This document shows positions 1 to 7,234 of a stretch of 7,922 bases of DNA, in pieces; positions within the stretch are counted from its first letter, which is position 1; the number at the start of each line of letters is the position of its first letter. A program made the position numbers and the translations under genes. The notes below the pieces were generated by a model. The model saw only the letters and a program-made list of their open reading frames with translations. It had not been told where the DNA came from and searched no databases. This stretch comes from Kiritimatiellia bacterium (lineage in GTDB: Bacteria; Verrucomicrobiota; Kiritimatiellia; RFP12; UBA1067): positions 1 to 7,922 of the forward strand of contig JAQWAM010000047.1 in assembly GCA_028707675.1 (NCBI GenBank), in the 5' to 3' direction.

Positions 1-1
1 C

Positions 2-1423
<1,422 letters not shown>

Positions 1424-1438
1424 CGCATGTGGAGCCGG

Positions 1439-1517
1439 GAATAAACGAACGGGATAACTTTTGAACCGCTAATCATGCGAATGTTTCGGGTTTATTCGCG
1501 GAATCCGCGATATCCGC
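1439..1517 (+). promoter_or_regulatory. Operator-like palindromes between metY and cysK
   Basis: The 131-nt gap holds a 13-nt palindrome, CGCGGAATCCGCG, at 1497-1509 (six-base arms, one central base). ATCCGC then repeats at 1503-1508 and 1512-1517. A separate inverted pair, GAATAAAC (1439-1446) and GTTTATTC (1490-1497), could form a long-loop stem after metY. The palindrome lies 45-58 nt before the cysK start, a plausible position for a repressor or activator site. No T-tract follows, so an intrinsic terminator is not supported. The function is inferred only from symmetry and position. Confidence 0.35.
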
Positions 1518-1554
1518 AGTCAGAAAATTGAAGTTATAGGTAAGGAGTTTGTAA

Positions 1555-2514
1555 ATGAGCATGTTGAAATTTGAGAATCTGGCGCTGTCGATCGGCAAGA
1601 CCCCGCTGGTCCGGCTGGGCAGGTCGGTGGCCGGGGCCAAAGCGAAAGTTTACGCCAAGCTGGAGGCGCGCAACCCGTCCTATTCCGTTAAGTGCCGTAT
1701 CGGCACGGCCATGATCCTCGACGCGGAGGAGCGCGGCGCGCTGAAGCCGGGCGGCGAGATCATCGAGCCCACCAGCGGCAACACCGGCATCGCGCTGGCC
1801 TCTGTGGCGGCGGCGCGCGGCTACACGCTGACTTTGACGATGCCCGAGACGATGAGTGTCGAGCGGCGGCGGGTGCTGTCGGCCTTGGGAGCGAAACTTG
1901 TGTTGACGGTAGGGTCGGAGGGTATGAAAGGCGCGATCAGCAAGGCTGAAGAGATCGTTGCTTCTGATCCGGCGCGTTATTTCATGCCGCAGCAGTTCCA
2001 GAACCCGGCCAATCCCGCTGTTCACGAACGCACTACCGGCCCTGAGATATGGCAGGACACGGAAGGCGGCGTGGACGCGGTGGTGGCGGGGGTGGGCACA
2101 GGCGGCACGATCACCGGCATCGCGCGCCATATCAAGAACACGCGCGGCAAGCGGATCGTTGCGGTGGCGGTGGAGCCGGCGGAGAGCCCGGTCATCAGCC
2201 AGAGGCTGGCTGGCGAGGAGCTAAAGCCCGGCCCGCACAAGATTCAGGGGATCGGCGCGGGGTTCATACCTGAAACGCTGGACATCAAGCTGCTCGACCG
2301 GGTGGAGAAGGTCGGCGGGACAGAGGCGGTTGAGTTCGCGCGGCGGCTGGCGCGCGAGGAAGGTTTGCTGGTCGGCATATCATCCGGAGCGGCGGCGCTG
2401 GCTGCCGCGCGGCTGGCGATGCTGGACGAGTTTGACGGCAAGACCATTGTGGTGATACTGCCTGACGCGGGCGAGCGTTATCTCTCGACCGCGTTGTTCG
2501 AGGGTATCGGCTGA
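1555..2514 (+). CDS. cysK: Cysteine synthase A (O-acetylserine sulfhydrylase)
   Basis: This 319-aa fold-type-II PLP enzyme makes cysteine from O-acetylserine and sulfide in the cytoplasm. The PLP lysine is K46 in [11 protein letters not shown] (residues 40-50), where the enteric CysK has almost the same residues. Other blocks are the substrate loop TSGNTG (73-78), LTMPETMS (94-101), the phosphate-binding GVGTGGT (179-185), [14 protein letters not shown] (224-237), GISSGAA (274-280) and the C-terminal [15 protein letters not shown] (301-315). Length and motif order match CysK throughout. The CysM-type variant is less likely because the segments around K46 and 224-237 are CysK-like. The start is fixed by AGGAG at 1543-1547, 7 nt upstream. 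It lies behind metY on the same strand, giving a paired sulfide-fixation module, but the 131-nt gap leaves room for its own promoter. A palindromic repeat begins at its stop codon. Confidence 0.96.
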   Translation: MSMLKFENLALSIGKTPLVRLGRSVAGAKAKVYAKLEARNPSYSVKCRIGTAMILDAEERGALKPGGEIIEPTSGNTGIALASVAAARGYTLTLTMPETMSVERRRVLSALGAKLVLTVGSEGMKGAISKAEEIVASDPARYFMPQQFQNPANPAVHERTTGPEIWQDTEGGVDAVVAGVGTGGTITGIARHIKNTRGKRIVAVAVEPAESPVISQRLAGEELKPGPHKIQGIGAGFIPETLDIKLLDRVEKVGGTEAVEFARRLAREEGLLVGISSGAAALAAARLAMLDEFDGKTIVVILPDAGERYLSTALFEGIG

Positions 2515-2560
2515 CCCGGCTTCGATTCCCGCGCGTGGCGCGGGAAAGCTACGCCGTGGC
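2513..2560. repeat. Dispersed palindromic repeat, copy A
   Basis: This element starts with GACCCGGCTTCG overlapping the cysK stop codon and ends with GCTACGCCGTGGC. Between them is a hairpin with eight-base arms, TTCCCGCG (2526-2533) and CGCGGGAA (2539-2546), around a CGTGG loop. CGGC (2517-2520) can pair with GCCG (2553-2556) as an outer stem. The same ends recur in the same window orientation at 7199-7231 with a shorter core. That suggests a REP-like intergenic repeat. In this position it could also shield the cysK transcript 3' end, but it has no T-tract. Confidence 0.55.
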
Positions 2561-2743
2561 AAGCCCTGAATGTTCCGGAGCGGCGCCACAAAGTTATGTC
2601 GCACCTCCGGGTGTGCTTCAGTTTCACGAAACTGAAGCACACCCCGTACTTCCGCTCTGCGCAAGTCGGGCTTTCGTTCCGCGGCTCTTTTTGATATAAG
2701 TGAACCAAAAGCAAGTTGGGGCTTAGATCAAAAAAGAGATGAA
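2561..2743 (+). other. Non-coding rest of the cysK-hydrolase spacer, with weak promoter
   Basis: Besides the palindrome at 2609-2644, this stretch has CCGGAG (2575-2580), which could pair with CTCCGG (2605-2610). It also has a T5 run at 2688-2692 and a -10-like TATAAG at 2695-2700. The best -35 candidates (around 2672-2678, TTTCGTT) match poorly. The 43-nt leader that follows is A-rich and has only a weak purine stretch before the hydrolase ATG. I see no supportable gene here. Confidence 0.35.
2609..2644. repeat. 36-nt near-perfect palindrome
   Basis: Two 17-base arms, GGGTGTGCTTCAGTTTC (2609-2625) and its exact complement (2628-2644), are separated by only two bases. As RNA this gives a 16-bp stem with a CACG tetraloop. 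It begins 94 nt after the cysK stop. No T-run follows directly; the first is five T at 2688-2692, so a classical intrinsic terminator is not shown. It could be a factor-aided terminator, a transcript-stabilising 3' hairpin or part of a mobile palindromic element. Confidence 0.75.
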
Positions 2744-3415
2744 ATGAGCAAACCGAGATTTTATTTGTTGGCTGCCGTCGGGACCGCTTTCGCGGCGGCC
2801 ATAGTGTTGTGGGGGCTGAAAGACCGGAGGCCGGTGCTGGTCTGCTTCGGGGACAGCCTGACCTCATGCGGCGGGGAGGGCGGCCATTACAGTCATTGGC
2901 TGGCGCGCTTGCTGCCATCGGTGAAAGTCATAGACGCGGGCATCGGCGGCGACACGCTGGACGGCGGGCGCAGACGGTTTGAGAATGACGTGCTGGCGCA
3001 CCGGCCGGACGTGCTTATCATCGCTCTGGGAGCCAACGATTTCTGGCGTAACATGCGCGAGGTCGAGGTCATGGGGGCTGACCTTGATTTCATGGTGCGC
3101 GAAGCCCGCGGCCGAGGCACGCAGGTGGTCATCGCCAGTTGCTTCGGCGACCGTCAGTTCTGGGAAGAGGTCTGTGTCGAGTTTGAGCCTTACCGGTTCG
3201 GATTGGCGGCCGGCATCGCCCGGATGGAAAAAGAGATCTGCGGCCGGCATGATTGCGTCTACGTGCCAAACATGCAGGTCGACATCAAGCCCAACCGGCT
3301 GCCGCCGTTCTGGGACGAGACCGACCATCCCAACCGTGCCGGCAACGAGCAGGTGGCGTTGCGCCTGCTGCCGGCTGTGAGAGAAGTTTTGCGCCGCTGG
3401 CATGCGGAGATTTGA
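2744..3415 (+). CDS. Membrane-anchored SGNH/GDSL hydrolase
   Basis: This 223-aa serine esterase or lipase of the SGNH fold probably works outside the cytoplasmic membrane. An N-terminal hydrophobic segment (about residues 7-24) after a short basic start reads as a signal anchor. Block I is CFGDSLT (34-40) with nucleophile S38. Block II glycine is in GIGGDTL (66-72). Block III is GAND (96-99) with N98. Block V is DETDHPN (191-197) with D194 and H195, so all catalytic residues are present. The family removes acyl or acetyl groups from lipids, sugars or peptidoglycan; the substrate cannot be read from sequence, and relatives include TesA-like lysophospholipases and carbohydrate esterases. The ribosome site is weak (AGAGAT, about 2735-2740). 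The next gene follows 43 nt later and probably belongs to the same transcript. Confidence 0.88.
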   Translation: MSKPRFYLLAAVGTAFAAAIVLWGLKDRRPVLVCFGDSLTSCGGEGGHYSHWLARLLPSVKVIDAGIGGDTLDGGRRRFENDVLAHRPDVLIIALGANDFWRNMREVEVMGADLDFMVREARGRGTQVVIASCFGDRQFWEEVCVEFEPYRFGLAAGIARMEKEICGRHDCVYVPNMQVDIKPNRLPPFWDETDHPNRAGNEQVALRLLPAVREVLRRWHAEI

Positions 3416-3458
3416 AAGCGCATGGAAGACGCAAGCAGAATACAGAAACGAGGTAAGC

Positions 3459-3905
3459 ATGGCTGAATGGCGTAGTGAATTGAATGGCCTGATGGGGGGG
3501 CGCGGCCGGCTGACGCGCGCCGAGCAGGAGAATGCGGAGTTCGAGGATTTCCTTGATGCCGTGGCTCTGCCATCGCTCTCCGAGGTAGCCGAAGAGCTGA
3601 GCGGCAAGCACGGGCGCGACGCTCAGGTGCGCCGCGCGCCGGCCTCGGTGACACTGTGCGTGCGCGCCGGCGAAGTTGAAGAGATAACCTTTCGCGTGAT
3701 GAAGCAGTTCGTGCAGAACGGCATCCTGCCGCGCGCGGAGGTGCGCATCAACCGCGGCACTCGTTTCGTTAAATACGACAGCATGTTCAAGGAAGACCCG
3801 CAGAATTATCCGATCACCGATGTGACTGCCGACGAAATTATCGGTTGTTTTATCAGATATTACAAAATGGCGATGAGCAGCGTCCAGTCGGGTGCCGCGG
3901 AGTGA
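3459..3905 (+). CDS. Unrecognised 148-aa protein
   Basis: I do not recognise this family. The protein is soluble, with no signal peptide or membrane segment. Residues 1-60 are charged and likely helical, rich in E, D and R. Residues 63-110 read as alternating strands and a helix (SVTLCVRAGEVEEITF, then RVMKQFVQNGILPRAEVRINRG). Residues 119-141 end in an aromatic helix, CFIRYYKMAM. The ATG at 3459 is chosen over an in-frame ATG at 3402, because GAGG at 3450-3453 lies 5 nt before it and the earlier start would overlap the hydrolase gene. It sits 43 nt after the SGNH hydrolase and 17 nt before the metallo-beta-lactamase gene, so the three are probably co-transcribed. Codon use and G+C look like the neighbours, which argues for a native gene. 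Confidence 0.75.
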   Translation: MAEWRSELNGLMGGRGRLTRAEQENAEFEDFLDAVALPSLSEVAEELSGKHGRDAQVRRAPASVTLCVRAGEVEEITFRVMKQFVQNGILPRAEVRINRGTRFVKYDSMFKEDPQNYPITDVTADEIIGCFIRYYKMAMSSVQSGAAE

Positions 3906-3922
3906 GTTTGGCGGGCGTTTGA

Positions 3923-4699
3923 ATGGAAGTCTGTGTTTTAGCGAGCGGCAGCAGAGGCAACAGCATTTACGTGTCGGGCGGCGGGGTGTCTTTGCTGGTG
4001 GACGTCGGACTTTCGGCGCGTGAGCTGACGGCGCGTCTTAAAAAAGCCGGCATCGATCCGGCGTCACTGCGGGCGGTCTTGTGTACACACGACCACTCCG
4101 ACCACTTCAAGGGACTGGAGGTGTTCAGCCGCAGGTATCCGGTCCGGCTGTTCGCCAACGACGGCACGGCGGCGGGCATTGAGCAGTTCTTTCCGGGACG
4201 CGCGTTCGACTGGGAAATATTTGAGACCGCCTCCGGTTTCGATATCGGAAGCTTACATATCGAGTCGTTCACAGTGTCGCATGACGCGTCCGATCCGGTC
4301 GGTTTTCTTTTCGACGATGGCGTGTCGCGGCTGTGCGTGGTCACTGATTTGGGGCAGTCTTCCACAGTGGTGCGCGACAAGCTCGCGCGCTGTCACTGCG
4401 TGATCCTTGAGAGCAACCATGACCCCGACATGCTGATGGCCTCGGATCGCGCCTGGTCTCTGAAGAGCCGCATTGCCGGGCGCAGCGGCCATCTCAGCAA
4501 CGCCGATGCGGCGGAACTCATAAGCCGGGCGGCCAGTCGTGACCTGCGCACGTTGCTGTTGGCCCATCTGAGCGAAGAGTGCAACACCTGTGCGCTGGCC
4601 CTCAACTCCATGCGGGCGGCTTTGCTGCAGGCTGGGCGCGGCGATGTGCGGGTCGAGGTGCTGAGCCAGCGGGAGATCAGCCCGCGTTACGTCGTTTAG
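3923..4699 (+). CDS. Metallo-beta-lactamase-fold hydrolase, YycJ/WalJ-like
   Basis: This 258-aa cytoplasmic metal-dependent hydrolase has the metal-binding THDHSDH (residues 55-61), then SHD (H120), TDLG (D142), ESNHD (163-167), GHLSN (189-193) and LAHLSEECN (213-221, H215). The opening LASGSRGNS (6-14) and the ESNHD plus GHLSN pair are typical of the YycJ/WalJ branch, which is related to DNA- and RNA-processing nucleases. In Firmicutes the branch is linked to WalRK signalling and DNA repair; no such partner is here, so its substrate is unknown. The stop of the 148-aa gene is 17 nt upstream, which implies translation from the same transcript. The ribosome site is weak (GGCGGG, about 3910-3915). 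The 3' end overlaps the opposing Cys-rich gene by 23 nt. Confidence 0.9.
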   Translation: MEVCVLASGSRGNSIYVSGGGVSLLVDVGLSARELTARLKKAGIDPASLRAVLCTHDHSDHFKGLEVFSRRYPVRLFANDGTAAGIEQFFPGRAFDWEIFETASGFDIGSLHIESFTVSHDASDPVGFLFDDGVSRLCVVTDLGQSSTVVRDKLARCHCVILESNHDPDMLMASDRAWSLKSRIAGRSGHLSNADAAELISRAASRDLRTLLLAHLSEECNTCALALNSMRAALLQAGRGDVRVEVLSQREISPRYVV

Positions 4700-5198
4700 T
4701 CTTTGCGCGCCGCTGCCTGAGGCTTGCCGCGCCGGCGCGCGACGCTTCCGGCCAACCTGTCTCGGGCGGCATCGAATGCTGCGCCAGCATCGGGCAGATC
4801 AAGTTCCGATCGCAACCCAGAGTCGGAACCAGCGGGAAAGCGTGGCGCCGCAGGTCTTTGGCGCCGCCCAGGCGTGAAGGGTGGATCAGGCAGCCGACGC
4901 GCTGTCCGGCGCTGTCGATGAAGCCCGCGAAACGGCAGCTTCCGAAAAGGCGTTTCCAGAGCAAAGCGCTGAGCCCTAATGTCAGCGGCGCCAGCCAGCA
5001 GGCCAGAAGGTGGTCGATCAGCCCGCCGCGCGCCAGATGCAGGCGCACGAGGTCACGGTAGCGCGGCTGCCTGTCCGGCGGGATCAGACGCGCGGCAGCG
5101 GCTGTGTTGGCCGTCAGAAAGTCTGTGACGCGTCCCTGCCGCCAGCGCATGTTCACGCAGCAGCCGCAGCACCCTTGCCTGAAAGTCTGACAGTCCAT
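4677..5198 (-). CDS. Cysteine-rich 173-aa protein of unknown function
   Basis: I cannot name the family. The N-terminus has a dense cluster (C3, C10, C11, C13, C14) in a GCCGCC context. Later cysteines are C67, C88, C103, C129 and C135, the last four in a block with GFIDSAGQRVGCLIHP (92-107), GGAKDLRRHAFP (111-122) and CDRNLICP (129-136). This spacing suggests a zinc- or iron-sulfur-binding protein and looks like a real conserved core, not an antisense shadow. A hydrophobic stretch lies around 60-83. The last 25 residues are basic and low in complexity, and may be a poorly conserved tail produced by overlap with the hydrolase gene. The start is chosen to keep the N-terminal cysteines; a -10-like TATAAT sits only 7 nt before it, so the mRNA may be nearly leaderless. 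No Shine-Dalgarno sequence is visible. Confidence 0.7.
   Translation of the reverse strand: MDCQTFRQGCCGCCVNMRWRQGRVTDFLTANTAAAARLIPPDRQPRYRDLVRLHLARGGLIDHLLACWLAPLTLGLSALLWKRLFGSCRFAGFIDSAGQRVGCLIHPSRLGGAKDLRRHAFPLVPTLGCDRNLICPMLAQHSMPPETGWPEASRAGAASLRQRRAKTKRRNAG
4705..4740. terminator. GC-rich hairpin at a convergent junction
   Basis: GCGCGCCG (4705-4712) pairs with CGGCGCGC (4733-4740) around a 20-nt loop that holds a smaller GCC/GGC stem. It starts 5 nt after the stop of the metallo-beta-lactamase gene and lies in the 3' end of the opposing gene. No T-tract follows on either strand, so any termination would need a factor or act as a pause. It may simply reflect GC-rich coding sequence. 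Confidence 0.3.
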
Positions 5199-5205
5199 GA
5201 CGACA

Positions 5206-5235
5206 ATTATACCGCTTTAAACGGTGTTAACACAA
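5206..5235 (-). promoter_or_regulatory. Candidate promoter of the Cys-rich gene
   Basis: On the - strand a perfect TATAAT (5206-5211) is preceded, after 18 nt, by TTGTGT (5230-5235), which keeps the TTG of a -35 box. The palindrome GTGTTAACAC (5224-5233) overlaps this -35, a classic place for a repressor. Transcription would start within about a base or two of the ATG at 5198. Confidence 0.4.
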
Positions 5236-5349
5236 CTGGCGAGACGAATGCGGCAGCTTAAACGTTTGACGCTCGAATTATAGGCGCGCAAGATATGTGC
5301 AACGGATTACAAATGTAAATTGGTGAACGTTATTTAGTGAATAGAAAGA

Positions 5350-5355
5350 TATAAT
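5350..5355 (+). promoter_or_regulatory. Candidate -10 box of the aldolase gene
   Basis: A perfect TATAAT lies 41 nt before the ATG at 5397. No good -35 is found 16-18 nt upstream; TTGGTG at 5320-5325 is 24 nt away. A weak -35 would fit an activator-dependent promoter, for example one driven by the AraC-family protein encoded downstream, but this is inference. Confidence 0.4.
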
Positions 5356-5396
5356 GAAACCCCATTAACGGAATAAGAACCAACGGAAAGATAAAA

Positions 5397-6293
5397 ATGC
5401 ATTTTGAAGAGATGAGAGGCGCGTATTCGGCGCTGTTCACGCCGTACACGAAGGACAACCGTATCAACACCGAGATGATCGGCAGGCTGGTGGAACACCA
5501 GCTCGCGGGCGGGTTGCGGGGGTTTTTCGTGGGTGGCACCACGGGGGAAAGCATGCTGTTGACGCTGGACGAGCGCAAGCTGGTTCTGGAAACGGTGGTT
5601 GCGGCGAACCGCGGCCGCGGCAAGGTCATCGCGCACGTGGGAGCGGTGCGCACCGAGGATTCGGTGGATCTTGCGCGGCACGCGGCGGATTGCGGCGCGG
5701 ACTGGGTGGCATCGGTGCCGCCGGTCTATTTCGCGCAGACCTTCGAGGGAACGCTGTACCATTACAGTCAGATCGCCGGGGCCTCAGACCTGCCGTTCAT
5801 GGTCTACGCCTTCCGCACGACGGTCGACCCCGAGCGTGACGCCCGGCTTTTCGAGATCAAGAACTTGAAGGGCATGAAATTCACCAACTCAAACTATTAC
5901 AGTATCCAGCAACTGCGGCGGCGGCTGGACAAGCCCGCGCTTTTTTTATCAGGGATGGACGAGCTGTTGGTCTGCGCCCTGTCAATGGGGGTTTTCCATG
6001 GCGGCATCGGCACTACCTACAACATGCTGCCGCGGCACTTCGCGGAGATCTGTCGGCTGGTGCTGGAGTGTGGCGACGTGGCGGCGGCGCGGCCGCTGCA
6101 GCATGAGGCCAACGCGTTGATCGCGCTGGCGCTTAAATACGGCAATATGTCGTACAGCAAAGCCATTATGCGGTTCATGGGGCTGGACTGCGGCTACTGC
6201 CGCGCGCCGTTCCCGCCTGTGAGCGAAGAGCAATATGCCGCGTTCGCGGACGAACTGCGCGCGCAGGGGATATTGCAAGAGGGGCAGATTTAA
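5397..6293 (+). CDS. DapA/NanA-superfamily aldolase, N-acetylneuraminate-lyase-like
   Basis: This 298-aa class I aldolase of the (beta/alpha)8 DHDPS/NAL superfamily forms a Schiff base with a keto acid such as pyruvate. It shows GGTTGES (residues 46-52), AHVGAV (79-84), Y111, the catalytic tyrosine Y137 in MVYAFR, the Schiff-base lysine K161 in GMKFTNSN, SGMDELL (185-191) and GGIGTTYN (202-209). The GMDE and GGIGTTYN blocks and the K-F-T/S segment resemble bacterial and animal sialic acid lyases more than lysine-pathway DapA. However, the YNIP of bacterial NanA reads YAFR here, so the exact substrate is open. GGAAAG (5385-5390) is 6 nt before the start. There are no other sialic acid genes in the window. 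It converges with an AraC-family gene whose stop overlaps its own by 4 nt. Confidence 0.88.
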   Translation: MHFEEMRGAYSALFTPYTKDNRINTEMIGRLVEHQLAGGLRGFFVGGTTGESMLLTLDERKLVLETVVAANRGRGKVIAHVGAVRTEDSVDLARHAADCGADWVASVPPVYFAQTFEGTLYHYSQIAGASDLPFMVYAFRTTVDPERDARLFEIKNLKGMKFTNSNYYSIQQLRRRLDKPALFLSGMDELLVCALSMGVFHGGIGTTYNMLPRHFAEICRLVLECGDVAAARPLQHEANALIALALKYGNMSYSKAIMRFMGLDCGYCRAPFPPVSEEQYAAFADELRAQGILQEGQI

Positions 6294-7183
6294 TCGTGAA
6301 CCGCGCCGCGCGCGCGCCAGGCGCGCGGTGTCATGCCGGTTGCGCGTCTGAACTGGTTGGAGAAGTGCTGCGAAGAAGAGAAGCCCAGAGACATGGCGAT
6401 CGCTGTGATCGTTCGGGACGTCGAGCTTAGCAGACCTTTGGCCTTTTCGATGCGGCACTCCAGCAGGAAGTGTATGGGTGGCAGGCCGGTGACCTGTTTG
6501 AACTGGTTGATGAAATGCGTCGGCGACAGCGCGGCCTCGCGGGCGAGGTCGTCGATGCGGCAATCTCTCTCGGGATTCCGGCGCATCCGAGCGATAACGG
6601 AGTCCAGCCTTTGGGTTCCGGTAGGCATGTTCCGCGGCGTCGTGCATTCCAGCAGTTCGATCAGCAGGGTTATGCAGGTTTGACGTATGCAGACGTTACG
6701 GTAGGCTCCGGGCGTTGATTCGTATTGCTGGAACAGCCGCGTGAAAGCCTGCCTGACATGGCGGGTGTCGGTGGACACTACCGGCGGCAGCGTCATCAGA
6801 CGCTCGCAGATGGTCTTGGATTCCTGCGGCGGCAGTTTCAGCAGGCCGCGCTTACCGGAAGTTTTGTCCAGTTTCACGTGCATCCAGTAAATGGAGAGGC
6901 CGCGCGGTTGGATCGTAAGCCGGTGCGGTATGCCCGGCTGGTTTACATAAATGTTGCCCGGCATGACCGTATGCGTCTGCCCGCCGCTGTTCAGAATTAG
7001 GGCGCCCCTCAGGCAGAGGCCGAATTCGAGGACTCCGGGATGCACATGCTCCAGAACCGGGTTGGTCAGGCGGCTGATGCGCGTGAGACCGAGCACCGGA
7101 ACGCCGGGCGCGCCGTTCTTTTCCAAATCCAGAACGCGCGTATCCGGAGTGTCGGTGTAACGGATAGGCAGTGTGAAAGCCAT
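6290..7183 (-). CDS. AraC-family transcriptional regulator with N-terminal cupin-like sensor
   Basis: This 297-aa cytoplasmic DNA-binding regulator has an N-terminal domain with cupin-like signs: HVHPG (46-50), LEFGLCLRG (52-60), then MPGNIYVNQPGIPH (74-87), as in sugar-sensing AraC proteins. The C-terminal domain carries two helix-turn-helix units: IDDLAREAALSPTHFINQF (210-228), then the ITAIAMSLGFSSSQHFSNQF half (259-278) and the usual ATGMTPRAWR ending (281-290). Both match the AraC/XylS consensus in order and length. Such regulators usually activate sugar-use genes next door. The convergent aldolase gene is the nearest candidate target, and the palindromes at 5224 and 5260 are candidate sites. 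Only a weak AGGG precedes the start. The LUD gene lies 51 nt upstream on the same strand, so they could share a transcript. Confidence 0.93.
   Translation of the reverse strand: MAFTLPIRYTDTPDTRVLDLEKNGAPGVPVLGLTRISRLTNPVLEHVHPGVLEFGLCLRGALILNSGGQTHTVMPGNIYVNQPGIPHRLTIQPRGLSIYWMHVKLDKTSGKRGLLKLPPQESKTICERLMTLPPVVSTDTRHVRQAFTRLFQQYESTPGAYRNVCIRQTCITLLIELLECTTPRNMPTGTQRLDSVIARMRRNPERDCRIDDLAREAALSPTHFINQFKQVTGLPPIHFLLECRIEKAKGLLSSTSRTITAIAMSLGFSSSQHFSNQFRRATGMTPRAWRARGAVHD
6306..6328. terminator. GC-rich hairpin beyond the aldolase stop
   Basis: CCGCGCGC (6306-6313) pairs with GCGCGCGG (6321-6328) around a 7-nt loop, starting 13 nt after the aldolase stop and inside the last codons of the AraC gene. 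No T-tract follows on the + strand. It could slow polymerases meeting at this spacer-free convergent junction, or be a by-product of Arg/Ala-rich coding. Confidence 0.3.
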
Positions 7184-7198
7184 GATAGTGCCCTAGCC

Positions 7199-7231
7199 GA
7201 CCCGGCTTTGCCCCGCGGGCTACGCCGGGGC
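7199..7231. repeat. Dispersed palindromic repeat, copy B
   Basis: The ends GACCCGGCTTTG and GCTACGCCGGGGC match copy A (2513-2560) at 11 of 12 and 12 of 13 bases, in the same orientation. The core is shorter and different: the palindrome CCCGCGGG (7212-7219). CCGGC (7202-7206) can pair with GCCGG (7224-7228). It fills most of the 51-nt gap between the LUD and AraC genes, so it could also affect expression of the AraC gene. Confidence 0.55.
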
Positions 7232-7234
7232 GAA

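Larger units (their letters stand above)
5199..5396. promoter_or_regulatory. Divergent intergenic region with palindromes
   Basis: This AT-richer gap separates the Cys-rich gene (-) from the aldolase gene (+), so it should hold promoters for both. It has a perfect 10-base palindrome GTGTTAACAC at 5224-5233 and AAACGTTT at 5260-5267, nearly extended to 5258-5269. Both look like binding sites for dimeric regulators. TATAAT occurs on both strands (5206-5211 on -, 5350-5355 on +). No gene is seen in it. Confidence 0.5.

Noticed and set aside
1534..2130. Long - strand open frame opposite cysK
   Set aside because: It is Arg/His-rich, a typical shadow of GC-rich coding sequence.
3402..3458. Earlier start for the 148-aa protein
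   Set aside because: It overlaps the SGNH gene, while the ATG at 3459 has a well-spaced GAGG.
2864..3607. Long - strand open frame opposite the SGNH hydrolase
   Set aside because: It is antisense to a gene with a full catalytic motif set, and its composition is low in complexity with no recognisable motif.
4579..5061. + strand open frame after the metallo-beta-lactamase gene
   Set aside because: It is antisense to the Cys-rich gene, Arg/Ser/Pro-rich and without a ribosome site.
5982..6647. - strand open frame spanning the aldolase-AraC junction
   Set aside because: It is a different frame from the clear AraC gene, Arg/His-rich and without motifs.
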